IMG/VR virus record: IMGVR_UViG_3300009553_000387
Location: 1 to 24,494 of that record
Length of the DNA stretch: 24,494 nucleotides
Source: a virus
Direction: 5' to 3' (one strand)
Made by a program: the position numbers and the translations under genes. Below, one piece after another: positions 20,735 to 24,494 of this stretch; within the stretch, counting starts at the first letter, position 1, and the number at the start of each line of letters is the position of its first letter. A model generated the notes under the pieces. That model was not told where the DNA came from, did no database searches, and worked only from the letters and a program-made list of their open reading frames with translations.

Positions 20735-21432
20735 AACTTATTTTCTGCCTGGGTGGGAACCGCAGCTATATGGCAATGGCGCGCGCCTCCGGCTGGTGGC
20801 CAGGCGCACGCTTGCCGGCCGCGCTGTATCCTGATCACTATCCGCTCGCCTTTGCCGATCAGGACTGGCGCAAGTTTGACGGCTTATCGCCGCCTGATGC
20901 TGCGTACCAAACGGCGTACCAGCGCTATCTCGCGGCCGTCGCGGCGGCAGTGCCGACGATGGCCAGCGTGATCGACTGGGAAGAACAGCGCCCACTTTCC
21001 GAAGTCCTGACATGGGCGCTGGCGATCAGCCGATATGTCGAGACGGTCATGATCATTCCCAAGGTGCCGGGCGCGGTCGACCAGATCCCTGATCGGATCG
21101 GCGGCGTGCCGATCACGCTTGGCTTTTCGGTGCCGACGCCGCACGGCGCGACATCCTGTCTGCCCGATGAGTTTAGCGGGCGGCGCGTGCATTTACTAGG
21201 CGGGTCGGTACTCGATCAGCTCAAATGGGCACCCGTGCTGCTGGCGGCCGGCGCGGATGTCCGAAGCGCCGACGGTAATTCGTTTCACCATGCCGCCGGC
21301 CACGGAACCTACTTTGACGGCCAGCGGTTTGTTAATCACGGCCCGCGCACGACAACGACCATCGAAGCCATGCGCCTGTCGCTTTGCAACATCCCCCGCG
21401 CATGGCGGGCCGCCGGGTGGACGCTCAGCTAA
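20731..21432 (+). CDS. TGT/DpdA-like phage enzyme, copy B
   Basis: A 233-residue copy of the protein at 19338, with most residues identical and with the same VHLLGG and SADGNS motifs. Several stretches of DNA are identical over 30 or more bases, so the pair arose by duplication or is kept alike by gene conversion. It starts with GTG in a GTGA overlap with the GNAT-like gene, with TGGAGG 9 bases upstream. The stop overlaps the integrase stop end-to-end (21429-21432). Sequence outside the genes is not repeated. If the fold is right, it would exchange a base in tRNA or DNA; this is not shown. Confidence 0.6.
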   Translation: MKLIFCLGGNRSYMAMARASGWWPGARLPAALYPDHYPLAFADQDWRKFDGLSPPDAAYQTAYQRYLAAVAAAVPTMASVIDWEEQRPLSEVLTWALAISRYVETVMIIPKVPGAVDQIPDRIGGVPITLGFSVPTPHGATSCLPDEFSGRRVHLLGGSVLDQLKWAPVLLAAGADVRSADGNSFHHAAGHGTYFDGQRFVNHGPRTTTTIEAMRLSLCNIPRAWRAAGWTLS

Positions 21433-22397
21433 TCGTCGTTCTCCTGCGACCGTGCCACCAGCCGCGCGATCTGACTGGCCTTGCCGTGGATCGCCGCCAG
21501 CTCCGCAGGGTCGAGCTGGGTGTAGATCCGCGTCGTGTTCAGTGACGAGTGCCGCATGAGTTGCTGAATCGTCAGATCGCCTAGGCCTTCTTTCAACCAG
21601 TTGCGGGCGCAGAGGTGCCGGAACGCATGCAGCGGCCGGGGCACTAAGGGCACATCGGCCCGTTTCGCGAGGTGCGCTAGGCACTTGCGCAGCGCGCGGG
21701 TCGAGGCGCGCTTGAGGAACTTATCGCGAAACAGCGGATCGGCATCGGGTCGATCCCCCGCCAGGCTCAGCAGCGCTTGCCGCGTGATCGGACTGATGAA
21801 CGCGCTGTCCTCATGCCCGCCCTTGCTCAGCACGATCATCTCATCGGCGCGGATCTGTCCACAGCTGAGCGCGCAGACCTCTGCCGCGCGTAGCGCGCTG
21901 TCGCACAGCAGCAAGATTAGCGCGTAGGACTGCTGGGCGTCGCGGAGCGCGTAGGGATTACTACTCGGCCACCATTTGTTGACCTCGACTCGCTCATCGA
22001 TCCACTCACGCGCGGTGGTCAGCAGCTTGACCACCTGTTCCTCGGAGTAAATCCGCCGCCGCTTGCGCTTCTGTGCAATCGGGCGCACGCGGCCGGCCCC
22101 GACGAACGGATCGCGCTCCAGTACGTCCTGCTCGGTCAACCAGCGACAGAGCGTTTTGATCATCCGGTACGACCCGCCGATGGTGGCAGGGGCGAGCTTG
22201 CGGCTGCGCTGCTCAGCCAGGTACGCGCTGATGGTGAGCGCGCTGATCGGGCGGTCTTTTAGGTAGTCCCTGAACGGGCGCAGGAAGGCACGATAGGTCG
22301 CGATCGAGGCGGGGTTGCAGGTCTCGGATCGGGAATCGAGGAATGCCGCAATCAGGGCGGCGGGCGAACGGGACGCAGGGTTCGCTATTGGCAGCAC
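21429..22397 (-). CDS. int: Tyrosine recombinase (phage integrase)
   Basis: A 322-residue enzyme with a complete tyrosine-recombinase catalytic set: Arg170 (DSALRAAEV), Lys192 (LSKGGHEDS), His257 and Arg260 (HAFRH), His283 (MRHSS) and Tyr292 (RIYTQ). Residues 10-90 are the SAM-like core-binding domain. The start is a GTG with AGGAGG 5 bases upstream. It performs site-specific integration or excision. The strand is opposite to the upstream TGT-like gene and the stops overlap. Its 5' side carries repeats and a hairpin (22441-22587). A partner excisionase could be the HTH protein at 18134. Which attachment site it uses is not visible. Confidence 0.95.
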   Translation of the reverse strand: MLPIANPASRSPAALIAAFLDSRSETCNPASIATYRAFLRPFRDYLKDRPISALTISAYLAEQRSRKLAPATIGGSYRMIKTLCRWLTEQDVLERDPFVGAGRVRPIAQKRKRRRIYSEEQVVKLLTTAREWIDERVEVNKWWPSSNPYALRDAQQSYALILLLCDSALRAAEVCALSCGQIRADEMIVLSKGGHEDSAFISPITRQALLSLAGDRPDADPLFRDKFLKRASTRALRKCLAHLAKRADVPLVPRPLHAFRHLCARNWLKEGLGDLTIQQLMRHSSLNTTRIYTQLDPAELAAIHGKASQIARLVARSQENDD

Positions 22398-22440
22398 AGT
22401 AACCTCCTAGCCACAGCAGCGGGCATCTGCCGCTATGGGG

Positions 22441-22554
22441 TGAACGTTTCAAAATGGGCGATTGGGATGCACTATTCGTGGTGCAGCCTATCCGCGCGGA
22501 GTGAAACGACCCGCGAAAAATGGAGGTTTTGACTTGAAGTGGTGACGTGAAACG
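22441..22554. repeat. GTGAAACG repeat cluster and dyads upstream of integrase
   Basis: GTGAAACG occurs at 22501-22508 and 22547-22554, and an inverted CGTTTCA at 22445-22451. There are dyads TGCAC...GTGCA (22468-22485) and a perfect TCCGCGCGGA (22491-22500). Arm-type integrase sites or a repressor operator are possible. Confidence 0.45.
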
Positions 22555-22587
22555 TGGGCGATGGATCGGGGTTCGATCCATCGCCCA
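22555..22587 (+). other. Strong 14-bp hairpin in leader of early gene
   Basis: TGGGCGATGGATCG and CGATCCATCGCCCA form a perfect stem with a 5-base loop, ending 17 bases before the ATG at 22604. It may control translation or end transcription from upstream; no T-run. Confidence 0.6.
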
Positions 22588-22603
22588 AAGAAAAGGAGTC
22601 GAG

Positions 22604-23065
22604 ATGGCTAATTCTACCATGAAACGGCCCGGCCACACCCTGACCATCCTGGGTGCGCCGGACTTTGACGACCGCGCACCGCAGAAGGACGCGACGATCC
22701 ACCGCGTGAGCCTGAGCCCCAGTCGCGCCTTCAAGCTGCTCTGCGACATCGGGCATCTCTACCCGTCGCCGGACTGGCGGCCGAGGGTCGGCGCGATGCT
22801 TGAGGCGGACGGCGCGTGGACGCTGTACCTGTGGCCGAAAGCCGACCCCGACAGCGCGCTGCTCTTGCTGCTGATTAGCTACGGCGCGGTGCGGCTGGCC
22901 GATGCAAGTAGGTGGCACGGGCAGGCCTGGGTATCGGGCGATCTGCTCTACAAGATGCTGGCCGTGGCAGCCGAGCGCGCCTACTGGGATCTGTCCTTTG
23001 AGCCGCGCGTGCTGCGCGATGAGCGGAGCGGCTACCTGCTGGCGCTGCCCAAGGTGCTGCCATGA
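22604..23065 (+). CDS. Early-region protein of unknown function
   Basis: A 153-residue protein read from the ATG at 22604, which has an AAAGGAG Shine-Dalgarno 6 bases upstream. An in-frame start at 22547 would put the hairpin inside the coding region and was rejected. It begins MANSTMKRPGHTLTILGAPDF, then a mixed alpha/beta domain with FKLLCDIGHLYPSPDWRPRV, TLYLWPKADPDSALLLLLIS and YWDLSFEPRVL. No catalytic motif or family recognised. It is translationally coupled (ATGA) to the tiny acidic gene that follows. Confidence 0.65.
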   Translation: MANSTMKRPGHTLTILGAPDFDDRAPQKDATIHRVSLSPSRAFKLLCDIGHLYPSPDWRPRVGAMLEADGAWTLYLWPKADPDSALLLLLISYGAVRLADASRWHGQAWVSGDLLYKMLAVAAERAYWDLSFEPRVLRDERSGYLLALPKVLP

Positions 23066-23154
23066 TCAACGCCGACCCACCCCCGCCACCAGAACCGGGC
23101 GACAATCCCGACATCGACAGCACGCCTGATACGGAAGGGCCTGACCCGCTCTAG
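23062..23154 (+). CDS. 30-residue acidic Pro-rich peptide
   Basis: The frame reads MINADPPPPPEPGDNPDIDS and continues to a TAG, 30 residues, very acidic and Pro-rich with no hydrophobic part. It overlaps the upstream stop as ATGA. Such peptides often appear as acidic mimics or leader-like products in phages, but whether it is made is unknown. Confidence 0.4.
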   Translation: MINADPPPPPEPGDNPDIDSTPDTEGPDPL

Positions 23155-23169
23155 CTGACCCCGCCGTCA

Positions 23170-23195
23170 GTAGAGACGCAATATCTTGCGTCTTT
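23170..23195 (+). repeat. GTAGAGACGCAA-type palindrome
   Basis: AGACGCAA and TTGCGTCT form an 8-bp stem with a TATC loop followed by TTT. The element GTAGAGACGC...GCGTCT resembles dispersed palindromic repeats in Chloroflexota and cyanobacterial genomes. It could also end transcription of the two preceding genes. Confidence 0.6.
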
Positions 23196-23305
23196 GATGT
23201 GGCCTTGTCGCCCGCCCGCAGCCGGCCCCGACCGCCGGCGTATCGCATTGGTTTTTTACCGCATTACAATGCTGTAAACTGACGTTTTTAGCACATCTTT
23301 TCGGG

Positions 23306-23311
23306 TATAAT
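23306..23311 (+). promoter_or_regulatory. -10 box of an early promoter
   Basis: A perfect TATAAT lies about 36 bases before the MUG113-like gene start. The -35 is poorly conserved (CGTTTT at 17 bases, or CTGACG at 20). Confidence 0.6.
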
Positions 23312-23347
23312 GAAGCGAGCATAGAAGCAATAGAAAAGGGGTGCAAG

Positions 23348-23998
23348 ATGGCTGTTACGCGTCGAATCACAACCCGCGATGGGAAAACATGGTATGTCGG
23401 TGATCATATCGAGTGGGACGATGCAACTGACCCTGCGTGTGTCATTATCCCGGCAAACCAGATCGAAGGACTGAGTGATCGCGCAATTGGACGTGCGGTA
23501 CGCGAAAGCATGAAAGAAGCGCGCTTTTGTGCCGCAGAATACGCCGCTGAGCACATGATCAGCAATGTGGGAACAAGTCAACATCCAAACCTGCCACCGT
23601 TCGTCCTTGACAAAAAGTCACTACTCGTAGAGTTTGCAGGGCGAACACCAGTGATTGATCGTGCGTTGGCGATCATCGCCGACTACGAAGCGCGGCTGGC
23701 GCGACGAACACCGAAGCACCCCCCGCGTGATCGTTCTGGGTACATCTATCTGGTTGAAGGCCAGAACTGCTACAAGATCGGCAAGTCGATTGATGTGCCC
23801 ACACGCACCCGATCATTCGGGCTACAGCTCCCTTTCCCGACGAAGCTTATCCATTCGATGCCAACCGATGACATGGTGTGGGCAGAAGCCTACATGCACC
23901 GGACTTTCGCGCACTGCCGAATGAATGGCGAGTGGTTTGATTTATCACCTGATGAAGTGGCGTGGATATGCGATATTGAATCGCTTAATCCTGGCTAA
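23348..23998 (+). CDS. MUG113/T5orf172 (GIY-YIG-like) protein
   Basis: A 216-residue protein. The N-terminal 120 residues have no recognised domain but start as a strand-rich MAVTRRITTRDGKTWYVGD. The C-terminal third is a MUG113/T5orf172 domain: GYIYLV at 131-136, KIGKSIDVPTRTR at 143-155, Glu180, His184 and GEWF at 194-197. This superfamily includes GIY-YIG nucleases, and the Arg and Glu are the expected active-site residues. The AAAAGGGG Shine-Dalgarno is 7 bases upstream. It resembles the C-terminal domain of the terminase fusion at 10673-11206. Likely acts on DNA, substrate unknown. Confidence 0.82.
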   Translation: MAVTRRITTRDGKTWYVGDHIEWDDATDPACVIIPANQIEGLSDRAIGRAVRESMKEARFCAAEYAAEHMISNVGTSQHPNLPPFVLDKKSLLVEFAGRTPVIDRALAIIADYEARLARRTPKHPPRDRSGYIYLVEGQNCYKIGKSIDVPTRTRSFGLQLPFPTKLIHSMPTDDMVWAEAYMHRTFAHCRMNGEWFDLSPDEVAWICDIESLNPG

Positions 23999-24004
23999 CA
24001 ACCA

Positions 24005-24050
24005 AGCAGGCCAGAGCGATGGGATTGCGCCCCATGTGCTCTGGCCTGCT
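24005..24050 (+). other. 13-bp hairpin before the replication gene
   Basis: AGCAGGCCAGAGC and GCTCTGGCCTGCT are perfect arms with ATGGG/CCCAT pairing inside. Followed by CAGGAG but no T-run. It lies between the MUG113 stop and the small leader ORF and could be a terminator or translational control element. Confidence 0.55.
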
Positions 24051-24064
24051 CAGGAGTACTCAAT

Positions 24065-24109
24065 ATGTTGCCTGCATTGTATCACAACAGCGCAAGGGAA
24101 CGCCGATGA
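24065..24109 (+). CDS. Possible 14-residue leader peptide
   Basis: MLPALYHNSARERR is preceded by CAGGAG 8 bases upstream, and its TGA overlaps the ATG of the next gene as ATGA. Coupling this way suggests the short product controls translation of the replication gene. It may be no more than a chance frame. Confidence 0.35.
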   Translation: MLPALYHNSARERR

Positions 24110-24494
24110 GCGCAAATACACTTGTTGCGACACTGCTGACGATGGCAGGGCAGCGCAACATCATCACCATCCCGCGCGCGTTTGTGCGGTTCACCGGATC
24201 GCTCGAATCCGCAATGATGCTGAATCAGCTGCTCTACTGGAAACCCCGCGCGCATGGTGAGGCGATCTACAAAACCGATCTCGATTGGGCCGATGAGCTG
24301 TGCTTAACGCGCTACGCCGTTCGAAAAGCGCGCGAATGCCTCGCAGCGATGGGGTTCCTGACATACGCAACACATCATGTCAGAGGCGCGCCGGCGGTGC
24401 ATTACTCCATCGACTTCGATGTACTGGTAGATCGCTGGACTTCATGGCTCCAGGAACAAGAAGTAAAGTCCGAAAACGAACTTTACGAACCCCC
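24106..24494 (+). CDS. Phage replication-type winged-helix protein, N-terminal part
   Basis: The visible 129 residues begin MSANTLVATLLTMAGQRNI and contain LESAMMLNQLLYWKPR, then TDLDWADELCLTRYAVRKARECLAAMGFL. A helix followed by LNQLLYW and a winged-helix 'eel.lsr..vr.a...L...g.l' is the pattern of phage replication organisers (DnaD-like or O-like). AAGGGAA lies 7 bases before the ATG. The gene runs off the right edge. It would open the replication module on the plus strand, in line with the early region. The family is moderate-confidence; the start is good. Confidence 0.7.
   Translation, partial: MSANTLVATLLTMAGQRNIITIPRAFVRFTGSLESAMMLNQLLYWKPRAHGEAIYKTDLDWADELCLTRYAVRKARECLAAMGFLTYATHHVRGAPAVHYSIDFDVLVDRWTSWLQEQEVKSENELYEP

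Noticed and set aside
22555-22587. Hairpin read as part of a tRNA or an attP core, because GGTTCGATCC occurs
   Set aside because: Only 33 bases with no D or anticodon arm, and the T-stem would not pair; it is a simple inverted repeat.
1-24494. CRISPR array, rRNA or insertion sequence
   Set aside because: No regularly spaced repeats, ribosomal RNA sequence, or transposase-like protein with terminal inverted repeats was seen.

Overview
The window is GC-rich, densely packed phage DNA (a prophage or free phage genome) from a bacterium. Minus-strand genes overlap mostly by ATGA or GTGA junctions. Three weak hints point to Chloroflexota: the 23170-23195 palindrome resembles dispersed GTAGAGACGC elements, 12781-13227 carries a YGxxTPPHVxxE coiled-coil motif, and the base composition fits. 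The host cannot be fixed from sequence alone.

Layout, right to left on the minus strand. A control region at 18.0-18.1 kb holds divergent consensus promoters around a palindrome. It drives leftward a run of small accessory genes (17976 to 14741: SWIM and zinc-ribbon proteins, an ABA-sandwich-like protein), ending at a hairpin terminator at 14403-14437. Next comes a lysis-type block (14131 to 11286: coiled-coil proteins, N-acetylmuramoyl-L-alanine amidase, small membrane proteins, holin candidate). A second consensus promoter (11241-11269) then starts the head operon: a small-terminase/GIY-YIG-like fusion, a normal small terminase, large terminase, portal, MuF-like protein, gp10-like protein and small head genes. 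A UUCG-loop terminator at 4507-4545 lies directly in front of the protease-scaffold gene, followed by the major capsid protein and, at the left edge, a truncated GT2 glycosyltransferase.

Right of the control region the genes mostly run rightward. They are an excisionase-like HTH gene, a minus-strand lipoprotein, and a striking locus of two nearly identical proteins that look like tRNA-guanine-transglycosylase (TGT/DpdA-type) enzymes. These two genes bracket a tRNA-Val(CAC) gene and a GNAT-like gene. A convergent tyrosine integrase follows, then an early region with an unknown protein, a second GIY-YIG-like (MUG113/T5orf172) protein, a possible leader peptide and the start of a replication-type winged-helix gene cut by the right edge.

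The best candidate for something new is the 19.3-21.4 kb locus: duplicated TGT-like enzymes, a GNAT-like protein and a tRNA gene beside an integrase. A role in base modification of phage DNA or tRNA is an inference. Other unusual points are the terminase-nuclease fusion, an N-terminal PLHGPGGLLG motif shared by capsid and protease-scaffold, and a family of GAAAGCTGAAAGC repeats in gaps between minus-strand genes.
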